Positions 42,891 through 54,954 of a stretch of DNA of 64,000 nt are shown here, piece by piece (positions within the stretch are counted from its first letter, which is position 1; the number at the start of each line of letters is the position of its first letter). This stretch comes from Cymodocea nodosa (Eukaryota; Streptophyta; Magnoliopsida; Alismatales; Cymodoceaceae): the NCBI GenBank assembly GCA_036874045.1, contig CM072347.1, positions 1,738,501 to 1,802,500 on the forward strand, in the 5' to 3' direction. Made by a program: the position numbers and the translations under genes. The notes beneath the pieces are model-generated. The model had not been told where the DNA came from and did not search any database. It saw only the letters and a list, made by a program, of their open reading frames with translations.

Positions 42891-45800
42891 TTTGGAGCAT
42901 AATTGCCAATTACATAAATTTTCAAACATAAATATCAATCATCCCTAGATTGTTACATCAACCAACCTCAGCCTATAACCGGTGAAGAAAGAAAAGGTTG
43001 AAGAGATATTCCAGGTCAAGGATATGAGCATTAAGAAGGGATTGGAAGATTTGCAGCAAAAGGAGATTGAAGAGAAAGTATACCACACAGGAAATCGAAT
43101 GTTTGTTAAAAAATTGGGGGTTGGGGGAGGAGGAAACAAAAGTCCTTGAGACTCAAATGCTAAGTGATGAGGACAAATAAGATGAAGAAGCTGACAGAAC
43201 GTGCAAAATTGAATCGTACAACATGGACCATAAGGAACTAAAAAATAAAGGAAAATCATTGAATGGAGAAGATGAAATGCCAATTCAACCCTCTGATAGA
43301 AGTAAAGGAGAAGATAATAGATAAAGTCCATATGGACTGACAGTAGTAGTGGAGTACCTCCTAGGGGTTGGCATCACCAACAAATAGAACCCTAGGATAT
43401 GACAGCTATGGTAGAAAGCTCTTTTGGGCTTGGTGGTTTTCATGGCAGAAGGGAAGAGGAGGAGGAAACTTTCCAAGAGAAATTCAGGGGTTTCTATTTC
43501 CTTCCATTACATGAATATTCATATAACCATTAACCCATTCAATAGGTTTTTTCCATAACAATTCATCTAGTCACATACATACCTGAATATAAATGTTAAA
43601 TACCCGTCTCCCAGATCTCTTCTTTAAGCCATGGTCATTCGTAAAAGCAATTTCTGCAAATTGGAGTTCAACAGTGTATGGTCCATTTTCCATCCCTAAC
43701 CCATAATATCTCAATGAGGATGGTGATAACCTCACAGACTGAAGTAGATCTAGATCTGAAGTAGTCATGATCTTGGACGAAATGTTCTGTTTGTATTTAG
43801 GATTTTGAGATTCAACAAATCTCCCAATACTACTAACTGCCCACCTTTTAGTATCCCTCACAAAATATGATGCAGTAGTTAAGTTGTGATTGTCAGCCTC
43901 ATAGTTTGTGCCATTAGATGGTACAATTGCAGCACCACCACAGTTTATGGCGAACGAGTAATCTGCAAAGCAATGGCAGATCTAGCGTTTGTGATTGAAA
44001 TAAATAATGGTAGAAGCTCTCTATGTTCCCATGTACGAATAATGAAAAAATACTTACATCTTGGATTATTACGGTAGCATGGGAAATTTCGTTGCAAGCA
44101 CTCCAAACCCTTTGGCATAACACTAAAAATACAAGAATAGCATATGTTAAGCACATAAATATTGCATAAAAATTTTGTAATTTCATTTACATAAAGGTAC
44201 AAGGAGTGCAGCTAAGCACTTATCGGAATCATCAATGTGAAAGCTGTTGGCAACCAAGTTCCTGTACGGAAAATAACAAAAAAGGCCAAAGTAAATAAAA
44301 GAATAAGTTTTGCTGAGAACAGGTTCAAGAAAAAATTATAAAAGAACAATGAAATGACATGTAAATTTACCTAAAATGTGCATGTTGTAGGGGTAATATA
44401 GAAATTGGCATTTGAAAATTTATTACGGTGCTTTAACATGAACATGTGACGAATTTCAATCTTCTTTATAAGAAATTAGAGTTTACAAGTATTTTGTATT
44501 TATTCTACTATAATGCAAGAACATGAATATGAAGCACAAAGTTTCATTATATATTTTACGTAGTTTTTTTATAAATTGTACAATTAAATAATCGACTAGT
44601 AGGATTAGCTTTACAAAAATTCAGGGATCCTTTTTAGTTTTGGAATAAAGTTTCTTACCATTTGTTACAGAAGATGTTAGCAATAGCAACAAAATAAAAA
44701 AGTGTCAAGTAAACACATTACAACTGAAGATTCTTTTGAGCAGCCCAAGGAGGAATACTTCCCGATAGTTCATTGTAGGATAGATCACTGCAAACAGCAG
44801 ACAATATCATGTTTCTCTATCAAACACTAAGTAAAAATATACAAATAAAAGGTGAGATGGCATGCCACACATATTTAAAAGCTTTTCAGTCTTCTTTCCT
44901 GGTACAGTACCAGATATGCTATTATTTCCAAGAAATCTGTAGCACGATATGAAATTATTAGCAGCACAAAGAAGATCTTTCAATTAGGAACTTAAAAGTT
45001 TAATTCACTCACAGGTATTCAAGTGACTTCATGTTAAAAATATCAGGTGGAAGCGTGCCTGTGAGATTATTGAAGCTCAGATCCCTGAAATGATCAAAAA
45101 ATCAAGATAACGAAAAACTTTGATTTGCAGTTTGATGTGAAGGAAAATAAAATGAAATAAACAACACTCACAGATGTTCCATATTTTGAAAATTCCCAAT
45201 GTGAGTTGGAATGGTATCAGAAATCTTAGCATTTCTTAAGATTCTGTTAAAATCGAATAGCATTCCAGTAACTTGTAAAATCTACAAAATCCAATATTGA
45301 TATTTTACAAAACAGAATGATAGAAAGCGAATTTTTGATAATCTTACAAGGTGGACAACGACTTCATATTTGTAATGAATGTCAAAGATGAGGTGCTATT
45401 CGACAGGTCACTAAGACGCCTGAATCAATACATCAAGTGAAAAAAGGAGTAACTAACTTTAAAATAAATATGAGAAATATTTAATGCTCTTGAGGAATTT
45501 ACTTTTCTTTATGCCATAACAGTGACTACAAATAGTTATTCATCGTGTGGAAACCTATGCAATTCAGAAGTAAGCATACTCACAGATCGATCAGACCTTG
45601 AAGATTAGCAAGACTTGAAGGACTAGGACCTTGAAAGGAATTGCCTTGAAGCCTCCTACAACAGGTGTGAAGTGAAGAGTTAGCGTTATAAAATTTTCTT
45701 GGAATGACAATAAAACATAAGATATGTATAACAAGTAACATCATAGAAAATCCTTCTTACAATACTCGAAGATTTGTTAAATTTCCAAGAAACTCAGGAA

Positions 45801-46581
45801 CATTTCCTCCAAAATTATTGTCAGCTGCACCACTGCAGTGAGAATAATATAGGCAATCATTCATAATTTTGTATAAAATTCTAGAGTGGCCTATTTATAT
45901 GACTTAGTTAAATGTTAAAAATTTACAAGGCCTGGAGCTTCTGAAGCTTTGCAAATGTTGATGGAATCTCACCAGTAACTCCCATACTATCTACATAACT
46001 GTTGAAAAAAACGTTTTAGATAATGACCCTATCTTCCCTTTTATGGATTTAACATAGAATGTTGAGTGCCATGATAGACAATCCTCTTCTTAGTGAACAC
46101 TTACATTTTTTCTAGACTTTTCAAGTTCCCAAGCTCTGCTGGAAGCGAGCCACTGAAGTTATTCATCCCCATACATCTACAAATGGAAAAAAAATCATAA
46201 AACCTTAAGTGCCTATTTTATAAAAAAAATTGCATATACTAATATTGTGTCTACAATTAAAGAATAATTTATCTCACAGGAAAATAAGATTTTGAAGATT
46301 TCCAAGCTCCTTTGGTATAGCTCCCGATAATGCATTTCTACCTATGTTCCTTTATCATAAAGTAGTAAAATATTAATCTTTAGATACAAAAATGAAACCA
46401 GCCATTCAAAGTAGTGCTACATTTATTTATATATAAAACTTACAAGTATTTCATTGCCGAAAAGTTTCCAATGAATGCTGGCAAAGGACCAACGAAGTAA
46501 TTATCAGCAATTTGTCTGGAATTCAGAAAAGTTTAACATAAATTGGAATGAGCTTGATAAATTTTTGAAAAGTATATTTTT

Positions 46582-47100
46582 CACTAGAAAGCAGATATTT
46601 TACGTAAGTTAAAAACTGCAATGAGAGGAGGAAATAAACATAAGATAAGAAAAAATCAGTTTAGGTAATTTGATCATATCCTTAAGATGCATAAATTAAC
46701 GTAAAAAATATTTTAAAAAGTATAGGTATGTTTAAAACTACTTGATTAGGGGATAAAAAGGGAAATAATATAAATTTTTTAAAAAGTATTCATATAGTTA
46801 ACCTCATATAGTTAAAAAGTATTAGCTTGTATATTTTTACTAGAAAGTAGATATTTTACGGAAGTTAATGAGAGGAGGAAATAAACATAAGATAAGAAAA
46901 AATCAGTTTAGGTAAATTGATCATATCTTTAAAGATGCATAAATTAATGTAAGAATTATTAAAAAAAGTAGAGGTATGCTTAAAACTACTTGTTTAGGGA
47001 ATAAAAAGGGAAATAAATATAATTTTAAAAAAAAGGATTCATATGGCTAACCTCATATAATGAGATGATGACATAAAAGACCAATTTGTGTGTTTAGAAA
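46582..47100. repeat. Tandem direct duplication in intron 3 of C
   Basis: The block beginning 'tagaaagcagatattttacg' (46582) recurs from 46846, with the rest of each unit following in the same order, including 'aaaactacttg' and 'aacctcatata'. The period is about 264 nt. Copy B has only the first 120 nt once (26770-26880), so the duplication arose in the C lineage. Confidence 0.8.
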
Positions 47101-47388
47101 TGGTGAAAAAGGAAATAACGATAAATTTAAAATCCACAGGAAATAAAAATGATGCAAAAGTATAGTTTTCCAGGTGTGCTTGTGCAAAATAGATAGAAAT
47201 TGAAATATATGTGTTTTATATAAATGTTGAAATTGATAAAAGTTATGAGATTGAAATTTGAATTTACTTAAATATTAACGTGATTAACTTTATAATAATT
47301 TAAAAATAATAATTACCTTCCACATAGATTACTGTGAAAATATTATTTTTATATTTAAAAATATTTGAAAATAATATTCTACATATAA

Positions 47389-47841
47389 GGGTGGTTTGTG
47401 CCTCATTGGAATTTTTAAAAAGAAAAGAAAGGAAAGTATGGAAAAAAATTTACTTATCTGTGTAGATATGGAAATTTGGGAAAGTTAAAAAACTTTCCTA
47501 AGTATAAAAGATGAGAGTTTCCTAGAAATCAGATAACCTCCCCTTCGAAATCTAAGAAATCGACATTTCGTAGCCGAACATTGCTCGAAATACCTTACTC
47601 GACCTCAGTAGACTACTCCACCTCACCTGACCTTAGTTGACCTTGAACAATCATCGTCGACCTCACCTAACCTAGCTTGATCTCGCCCGACCTTGCAACC
47701 CTCACCTGACCTCGCAACCCTTGCCCAACCTTCACTTGATCTTGCTTGATTGCTGGATGTCACTCGACTTCACTCGATCACAGGAATCTGAATTTTCTAT
47801 TTCTTACATTTTTGAACTTTTCAATATGCACAAACACTCCC
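47389..47841. mobile_element. 453-bp TIR element (MITE-like) with paralogous empty site
   Basis: Left end GGGTGGTTTGTGC, right end reverse complement GGGAGTGTTTGTGCA. Flanks are ATAA (47385-47388) and ATAA (47842-47845). Copy B at about 27100 reads ATAAAGAGAATC without the insert, which shows precise insertion and a 4-nt (or internal 3-nt TAA) target duplication. The interior includes the CTCACCTGACC minisatellite. There is no coding capacity. The ends resemble the element at 31092-31738, so both may use the same transposase, possibly the hAT or another family. Confidence 0.8.
47595..47795. repeat. CCTCACCTGACCTTG minisatellite inside the TIR element
   Basis: Degenerate 12-20 nt units such as CTCACCTGACCTTAG, CTCGCCCGACCTTGC and CTCACCTGACCTCGC recur about ten times. 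They are strongly C-rich on the plus strand in an AT-rich neighbourhood. The repeat lies wholly within 47389-47841. Confidence 0.7.
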
Positions 47842-48126
47842 ATAAAAAGAATCTAAGGAAAGTAAACATAATTTGTGCCTCTATTTTAATAATTTAATAT
47901 GTTGGTGGTTTGGGCTCACTATAGAGACCAAGTTTGTGACTCTGTGTACATTTTATTCTTAGTACTATAGATCACTTATTTTAACGGGCACACAATGGTC
48001 GAAAGGGTGACAATGACGCGAGGGCGAGAGGGTGATAGAATTAGTCCCAACAGATTATTTACACAATTGTATGATTGGTAGCAAGAATATTGTCACCGTT
48101 TGGTTGGTCCATTGCATTAGTTTTAA

Positions 48127-51000
48127 AGGTGGGAGTGGTCGGCCTCTAACTTAAAGACGTCTCCCAAATGCCTTAAGAAGGGGTTGAGTTGGACCTGCAA
48201 CAACATGCCTTGAAATTTTGATGATATGGTAATAAGGTTGACTATCCAATTATGACTATTACTAATAAACAAAGAACCTTAGCATGAAAAAGGAAATCTA
48301 TTGCTAGTAGTAATAAAACTAATAAGAGGAATCACCCTACATGTAGTCATTGTGATGGTGTTGGCCACATTGCAAAAACATACTTTTGTATTTTAGGTTT
48401 TCCTCTAGGACTCAAGTTGCACAAGGTGTTTCTTGGTCTTGAAAAAATCTAGCAATTAGTCAACAAAAACAAAGCTGATACAAGTGCGGCTGCTGTCAAG
48501 ACCCCCTACTTACATACAAGAACAGTATCTAAAGATCGTAAGCATGATCCAGCAAAATGACCAAGATCTTGTAAACGTTGCAGGTATGATAAATGCATTA
48601 GGTAATCAATTGTTTAGTTCTTTATGACTAATTGATTCTGAAATATCTAATTAGATGAACTCTAACAAGTCCTGTATGACAAACCTAAAAGAAACTAATT
48701 CATATTTTCCTATTCAATCACCAAATGGAGAAAGGATTTATATTAAGAAAGAGGGGTATGTAAATATAACTTCAAACATTCATCTTTAGAATGTGTTGCA
48801 TGTACCAATTTTTCAAATCAATCTTATTTCTGTTAGTAGAGTTACCCGCGATTTGAATTGTTAAGTTAATTTTCAACCAGATTTTTGTATGATTCAGGGC
48901 CTGATATTCAAGCAAATGACTGGACTGGAGAAAAAAGTTAATGGAGTGTGTCTCTTCATCCAAAATCTAAATATTTAGTCAAATTCTATTATTAGTAGTT
49001 GTGCCAATTATAGTTTGTTCCAAGTGATAAAATGAGACATATTTTTGGTTGTAATAATGACATTAGCAAAATAGACGGTGGAATTTGCTATATGTCAAAA
49101 CAAAATAAATCTTTTTCAAATAGTACCTCACTTTTTGATGCATGTTTTAATTTTGTACATTGTGATATTTAGGAAAAATTTTCTATTCCTACTTTTGATG
49201 GTTTTAGTTACTTCATTATATTTGTTGATGACTTTTCTAGAACTAGCTAGGCTTATTTACTTAAAAATAAATTTGAAGTTCTACCAATTTTTAGGTTGTC
49301 AATAGAAAAACCAGAAAAAGATTGCATTCCAAAAGAATGCTATGATAATACCAGACCAAGAAAGACTAGAGGACCTCCTTTTTATTTGGAAGACTATGAA
49401 TATTCTCCTAGTTCTACTATGGAACACGGAAATTATGAATAGACTAAAAATAATCCAAATTGGATTGATGCTATGAAGCTTGAATTAAAAGCTTTAGAAG
49501 ATAATAAAGCATGGAAAGTAATCGAACTCGCTTTTAACAAGTGACCCGTTAGGTGCAAATTGATATATAAAATAAAACATAGGGTAGATGGTAGCCTAAA
49601 GAGAGATAAAGTTAGAGATAAGAGAGTTAATAATTGGAATATTTACAAGTTAGATATGAATAATGCTTTTTTTTATGGTAAACTTGACGAAGAAATGTAT
49701 ATGTCTATTCCTTCAAGCTTCTATGAAAATGATACAAGTCAATTTACAAATCCTGTACGCAAATTAAAAAAATCTCTAGATGGATTAAAACAAGCCTCAA
49801 GATAATGTTTTGCTAGACTTTCTAAAATTATTAAAGAAATGAATTATAAAGAATCTAAGGTAGATTATTCTTTATTTACTAAAACTAAAAGGTATTCTTC
49901 TACTACCATATTAATCTATGTTGATGATATAATCATATCAAGAAATGATATCAACCAATTAATGATGTTAAGCTGCAGCTCCAAAGATCTTGGGCGACTT
50001 AGATATTTCTTGGGGTTTGAGATAGAAAAATCTGAAGAGGGTAGTTACTTTCTCATAGAAAATACGCATTACATCTCTTTGATTAATATGACATACCTGA
50101 AGCTAAATCAAGCAGTGTACCTATGGAACTAAATATAAATTTGATGAAAAAAGCCCGAATATGAAAGAACCTATAATGTATAGGAGATTGATGGGAAAAT
50201 TAATTATTTAACCATCAATTGGTCATATATCAATTTTGTTGTTCAACACCTTAATCAATTTATGAATGAGCCAACAGAGGATCATTATAAAGCAATAATA
50301 AAGGGCCTGAACTATCATAAGGGAAAATGATTTAAATTTATTATGTTACAGTGACTTAGATTAGGCAAGATGTTCGATTACATGTAAATCTGTAACTGAC
50401 TATTGTCTTTTTCTTAAACGTAATTGATAAAACCACTAGGAACACGCTCGCACGATAACACCAAGAAGCGGAAGGAAAAGATGAAGAGCAGGGGATGAAT
50501 GCACTCACTACACATAGTTCAGTTTTTTTTCATCTTATATATAAGCAAATACATAACCGTCTCTATCACTCACGTTCTCCAACAACATTACATAGCAACC
50601 ACACATTACTTTAACCAATGCAAACCACCAATCCACAATTACTAAATAAACACACGTATAGTAATTTTATCAACTGAAAATTAAAGAAACAGACCATCAT
50701 CTCGAAATCATCGCAGAAGTCGAGTATAGGGTGATGGCGTCAATAGCCTATGAGATTCTGTGGATTATTTACTTGTTGGGTAATTTCAAATGGGACACAC
50801 CAGTGAAACTATTCAATGATAATCAATCGGAACTGACAATGATCGATTGCCATGATTAGAACTGTACGGGTAAGCTTCTTATTTACTAAAATTTTTTGTG
50901 ATGAATATTATTGGATCAAACGCAAGATGAGAGTTTGAATTTTGAGCATTCAAAAAGATGGTTAACAAATCAAGATCTAAATAACCAATTAGAAACGGAA
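48127..51000 (+). mobile_element. Degenerate Copia element in intron 3 of C
   Basis: Ordered plus-strand motifs: a CCHC-type knuckle (CSHCDGVGHIAK, about 48340-48385); a GAG-pre-integrase-like stretch with NVLHVPIFQINLISVSRV (48790-48850); an integrase start FIIFVDDFSRTS (about 49210-49245). The RT follows with WKVIEL, LDMNNAFFYGKLDEEMYM and KKSLDGLKQASR (to 49802), then ILIYVDDIIISRNDINQL and RLRYFLGFEIEKSEEGSYF. After a foreign block of about 300 nt (50400-50710) comes an RNase H-like RVMASIAYEILWIIYLLG (50729-50785). Intact LTRs are not seen. Relative to B it replaces about 490 nt of intron (27397-27888). Stops and frameshifts are frequent. Confidence 0.8.
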
Positions 51001-52295
51001 CTGGATTACTACGCTAAGTCATTGAAGAAAAGTAGAATTATCTACATGTATGAATGCTGAATACAACACATACTATTTTTGTGAGCTTGCAATACTTTAA
51101 ATTTAAAAAGGTATAATCAATAGCACTTACAGGTTTTCTAATCTTGATTACTTCCTGAGCTCATCGGGAATAGTCCCCGTGATATTTAATTTATATGCAG
51201 TCCTAAGAAATAATAAGATCCGTGAGGAATAAGGCAATTAAGATAACATGAAAGAGAGGTGTCTACCTTCACAAAATTAATTATCTATTGCAAATTGAAA
51301 ATTTTCCTCTCATATATATATATGTTTATTTACAAAATAAAATTGACTTGCAAAAAATAAAAAACCTTTGTGATGGATAATTAATTAGCGAAGTAATTGT
51401 TGTTATGATAGGGAAAAGATGGGTGGTGACTCACAGTCTGATGATATGGCAAGTAGAACCATTGTTGGTGTTACAATCACACAAAATGGATGGATTGAAT
51501 CTATCGTAGTCATCCTTAATTTTGTCGTCGATCGGTATGGCGTAGCCCGTGCAAGGATCACCGTTGCCATTGTGATTCCAAGGTAGGTTGGACATGGTGG
51601 ATGAGATGTTCCACTTCCTGAATATGGAGTTCAACGCCTCAACTACACAACAGAAGGAGTTTGTTAGTTGTTATTCCCTAAAACTCTTTTCAAACAACAT
51701 ATATATATATATTACATATGTGTGTATATACACACATACACACATCTGGTACATATATGAATTGCTGATTTGAGGAGGACGAGGAAGAAACTAAGAAACT
51801 GCAGTGAATGAATGAATATTCATACCTTCGATTGGGTCCGTTCTGGGAGAAGACAGTTGGTTGCTTTGGGCAGTTGCATGGTGGTGGGGGAGGAATAGAG
51901 ACGGAGTGGCAACAATATTGAAGATCATCAAGGCTAAGGAACGCAGACGTGGTAGAGAGAAGCTGCTTGCCGCTGCTGTTGTTCCTACGGTACTCTTCAT
52001 CTCCATCATCTTAAACTCAGAGAGAAGTCGACACTGCTACGGATACTGTTTGATATATAGATGGAAGAAGAACTAATGTAATTTGGTTAATAAATAAACA
52101 ACACTTCAACGAAACCAAACATAAAAAAATACATAAAATATATCGTCTGTACATCACAAAAGTCAGTCGAGAAGTTTTCCAGAAATGAGAATTTATTTCA
52201 CCTTTAAATTATATATTTTTATTATATAAAATTTTATTCGACGTAGGTACCTTTAGATAATAAATTTTATTGCACAAATATTTATTTTACTTTCA

Positions 52296-52296
<1 letters not shown>

Positions 52297-52326
<30 letters not shown>

Positions 52327-52363
52327 TAGAAAGATGATAATATATATATATATATATATATAT
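52297..52363. repeat. TAA and TA microsatellites
   Basis: About ten TAA units (52297-52326), then a short spacer and about eleven TA units (52341-52363). They may be the 3' tail of the SINE-like insert that follows, which would read on the minus strand. Confidence 0.75.
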
Positions 52364-52463
52364 TCATGGATGAAATGGGAGTCAAACCTGCGGGCACAGG
52401 TTGGAGGCGCCCTCACGCAATCACGGATGCAATTCTATCGTCAACAGTAATTTCCAGCCCCAA
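52364..52463 (-). mobile_element. tRNA-related SINE-like fragment in the C promoter
   Basis: On the minus strand GCAGGTTTGACTCCCA (about 52387-52403) closely resembles a Pol III B box (GGTTCGANTCC) in T-arm context, preceded by GAGGGCGCCTCC. GC content is far above the flanks. In B the two halves of the promoter are contiguous across this point. No clear A box was found, so it is either a truncated tRNA-derived SINE or a tRNA fragment. Confidence 0.5.
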
Positions 52464-52664
52464 TCGATAAGTCGTTGGAATATTTGATCATGTGAAGCGA
52501 TGACAAGCATCAATCGAATTAATTAATTTCAAGTTTGACAACCAACGTTAATTGGTTTAAAAAGTCTTCGGTTTTGATAAAATCGTCAGTTTTGTCTACT
52601 TCGGTCTAATTAACGAAAGATCAAGCGCGAGATTTTGGACCACGGTTTCGAAATCTTTGTGCTT

Positions 52665-54059
52665 GTTATGGTTCCAACAATTATAGCTTTGCTTCTGCTT
52701 TTTTTATTTGTTGAGCCAAAGTTTGGTGGTTCGTTGGTAACACTTGGTTTGGTTTGAAATCTGCATCACAACTCCTAAAGTTAAGTGATTATCACACACA
52801 TAAAGTAGAAGAAAAACAAATCTTTTGGATCAATTCATACTTGGAGCAATGCTTATGGCTGAAATCAATGGCCCATAACTACCATCAAAAGGAATGCAAC
52901 AAGTTCCTTTCCCAGCCCAAAAGAAATGGATTTCCAGAAAGTTCATAGTTACTAAAGCTGTGTACTCCCTCTTAATAGCTCTGAGAGACCTCCCACCTGC
53001 TTCCTTTCTTATATCAAAGTCCCTTTCCACAAGAATTCCCTAAAAATTATAGCACCATAAGACATTATATGGGTTATCTAATGTGAATGTATATAGATGT
53101 GTGATTTCTACATGTAGAAAAAAAGGAAAAAAAGGAGAGAATGAATAATTTAGGAGTAGCAACTAGGAGTAGAAAAGGAAAGTAGAAAATTCCTTCTGAA
53201 TGAAGTTGTTCCTCATGCAACCTAGAGTCGTAAGGAATGGAAGAGAAGGTCTTCTCATTTTTTTTTTATGTTTTGTTTGTGTGCTTCATTTCATTCATAA
53301 GTTGCTAATGCTGAATGAAATAAGTTGAACATTGAAAAAAGCTTTAATTCTAGTAATGTGGATGTATCGTTGTGCACATTTTGAAACCTATATTTAGGAA
53401 GCCATACACTTGAAAACATAGAAATTATGAGGATTTTTGCTCTTAGGAATCAATATTTTCTGTTAGTAAATATATGTTAAATTTTCATCCAAGTATAATA
53501 CAATTGGCATGATGTTAACATTTATCAAATCATGAGAAATAAAATAGACCAAGAATGAACTTCCTTAGAAGCATACCTGGACATAAATATTAAAAATGTG
53601 CTTTCCAAAACTATCTGGGAAGCTAAGTTCTGCAAACAGTAGTCGTACAGTGTAATTCCCATTTTCAAGTCTAAGGCCATAATACCTTAAAGAAGAGGGT
53701 GACAATCTTGCTGATTGAAATATTTTAACATTTGTAGTATTCTGGATGTTCGATGGATTGTCCAGCACATATCTTGGGTTTTTAGAATCCATAAATGTTC
53801 CAACATTACTCACAGCCCAACGATGACTATTTGTAACATGATAAGAGGCAGATGATAGATCCATATTGTCACTCTCATAATCAGCTCCATCATATGTTAA
53901 AACTTTCATTGCTGCCACAATTTATTGCAAAAGAATAATCTACACATAATAAGTGAAATATACACGTACCAACATAGTTTTGGTTAAACAATAATACATG
54001 CAATGGGCACTAAATCCCAAAGACTTGAAAGAAGTAAAAACAACATACAATTTGGCGAA
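52665..54059 (-). pseudogene. Copy D: malectin-transmembrane fragment of a B-type receptor kinase
   Basis: Exons: 19 (partial, about 52665-52760), 18 (52841-53039), 17 (53577-53939), and 11 nt of 16 (54049-54059). Exon 18 reads GILVERDFDIRKEAGG, then FFWAGKGTCCIP; exon 17 reads LTYDGADYESDNMDL and YYGLRLENGNYTV, very close to B. Damage: a 1-nt insertion at about 53899-53902 shifts frame at the start of exon 17; a 5-nt duplication at about 52746-52755 shifts exon 19. Exon 19 is cut in its membrane helix and joined to a B/C-type promoter at about 52662-52670. Exon 16 is cut by a Copia fragment at 54060. Kinase exons are absent. It may be one gene with copy E, split by the Copia block. Confidence 0.82.
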
Positions 54060-54950
54060 GAAGCACATTGATATTTGGTTTAAAATATCGTAGGCAAACT
54101 TATTTACTTAATAGTGACCAGACTTGATATCTACTATACTGTTAATCTTCTCAATTAGTTTATGCATGCCCTAAGAAAAGTTCATTGGCGAGGAGTTCTT
54201 CACCTCCTAGCTTATATCAAACAAACTCTTGGAAAATGCCTTCTATATGAAAAGCATGGTCACTTGAATATAAAAGGATACTTAAATGCAGGCTATGCAA
54301 GGGATAAAATCAGTAGAAATCTACTTCAAGCTTCCTGACCTATGTTAGAGGAAATCTTATTACGTGGTGAAGCAAAAAGCAGAATGTTATTGCTAAGTCT
54401 AGTGCTAATGCTGAATATCATAGCATGTCTAATGCCACCGTCGAACTAATTTGGTTAAAAGTCCTGTTGTTTGAGTTAAGGGTTGAAAGTTGTGGCCCAA
54501 TGGCAATGCATTGTGATAATCAAACTGTTATACACATTGCTACCAATTCCATTTTCATGATAATACAAAATATATTGAAGTGGATTGTCACTTCATTTGT
54601 GATAATGTTCAAAAGAAGGTGATACCCACTCCTTACACTCGATCTGAGGATCAAGTTACTGATATTCTTACAAAGGGATTGAGTGCCAACACGTTCAAGA
54701 AACTCTATTGTAAGCTGAGCATGACTAATATTTACGCACTAGCTTAAGGAGGAGTGTTAAGTTATATGGTTATGTAGGATCCGTTTAAGGATCCATTTAA
54801 CCTCCTCCTTTTATATATTGAGTTGTACTTTTCCTTCTCAAGATATATACAACTTCTTCTTCTCCTTCTTCTTAATTCTTTCATTATTCCTACTGTACCC
54901 GAGACTGCAATATTCAACTGTGCTTATTTATGGAGCCATTAGGATTTAAC
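54060..54950 (+). mobile_element. Copia 3' end (RT tail, RNase H) with 3' LTR
   Basis: Plus-strand codons: an IYYTVNLLN segment, HALRKVHWRGVLHLLAYIKQ, LLYEKHGHLNIKGYLNAGY, AKSSANAEYHSM (with a frameshift), ELIWLKVLLFELRV, MAMHCDNQTVIHIA, PTPYTRSEDQVTDILTKGL and a stop near 54747. This is the RNase H end of Copia pol. The polypurine AAGGAGGAG at 54746-54754 is followed by TGTTAAGTTATATGG, the start of the 3' LTR at 54755. The LTR includes a TTTTATATATTGAG box and a CTTCTTCTTCTCC tract. Its left end lies inside exon 16 of copy D. Confidence 0.85.
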
Positions 54951-54954
54951 TTGA

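Larger units (their letters stand above)
52010..52660 (-). promoter_or_regulatory. 5' flank and presumed promoter of copy C
   Basis: On the gene strand, a TATATTTTATGTATTTTTT stretch lies about 115 nt above the ATG. The flank is collinear with that of B (29000-29060 and 29970-30265), but 52297-52463 is an insert absent from B: a TAA/TA microsatellite plus a tRNA-related piece. The W-box present in B is mutated here. At about 52660 the flank ends abruptly against exon 19 of copy D. Confidence 0.45.

Noticed and set aside
42945-43476. Minus frames of 128 and 63 codons in intron 17 of C
   Set aside because: Flanked by transposon scraps, without known domains, and not open in the related intron of A.
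52387-52403. A functional tRNA gene
   Set aside because: Only a B-box-like T-arm is seen; no A box, acceptor stem pairing or anticodon loop can be built around it.
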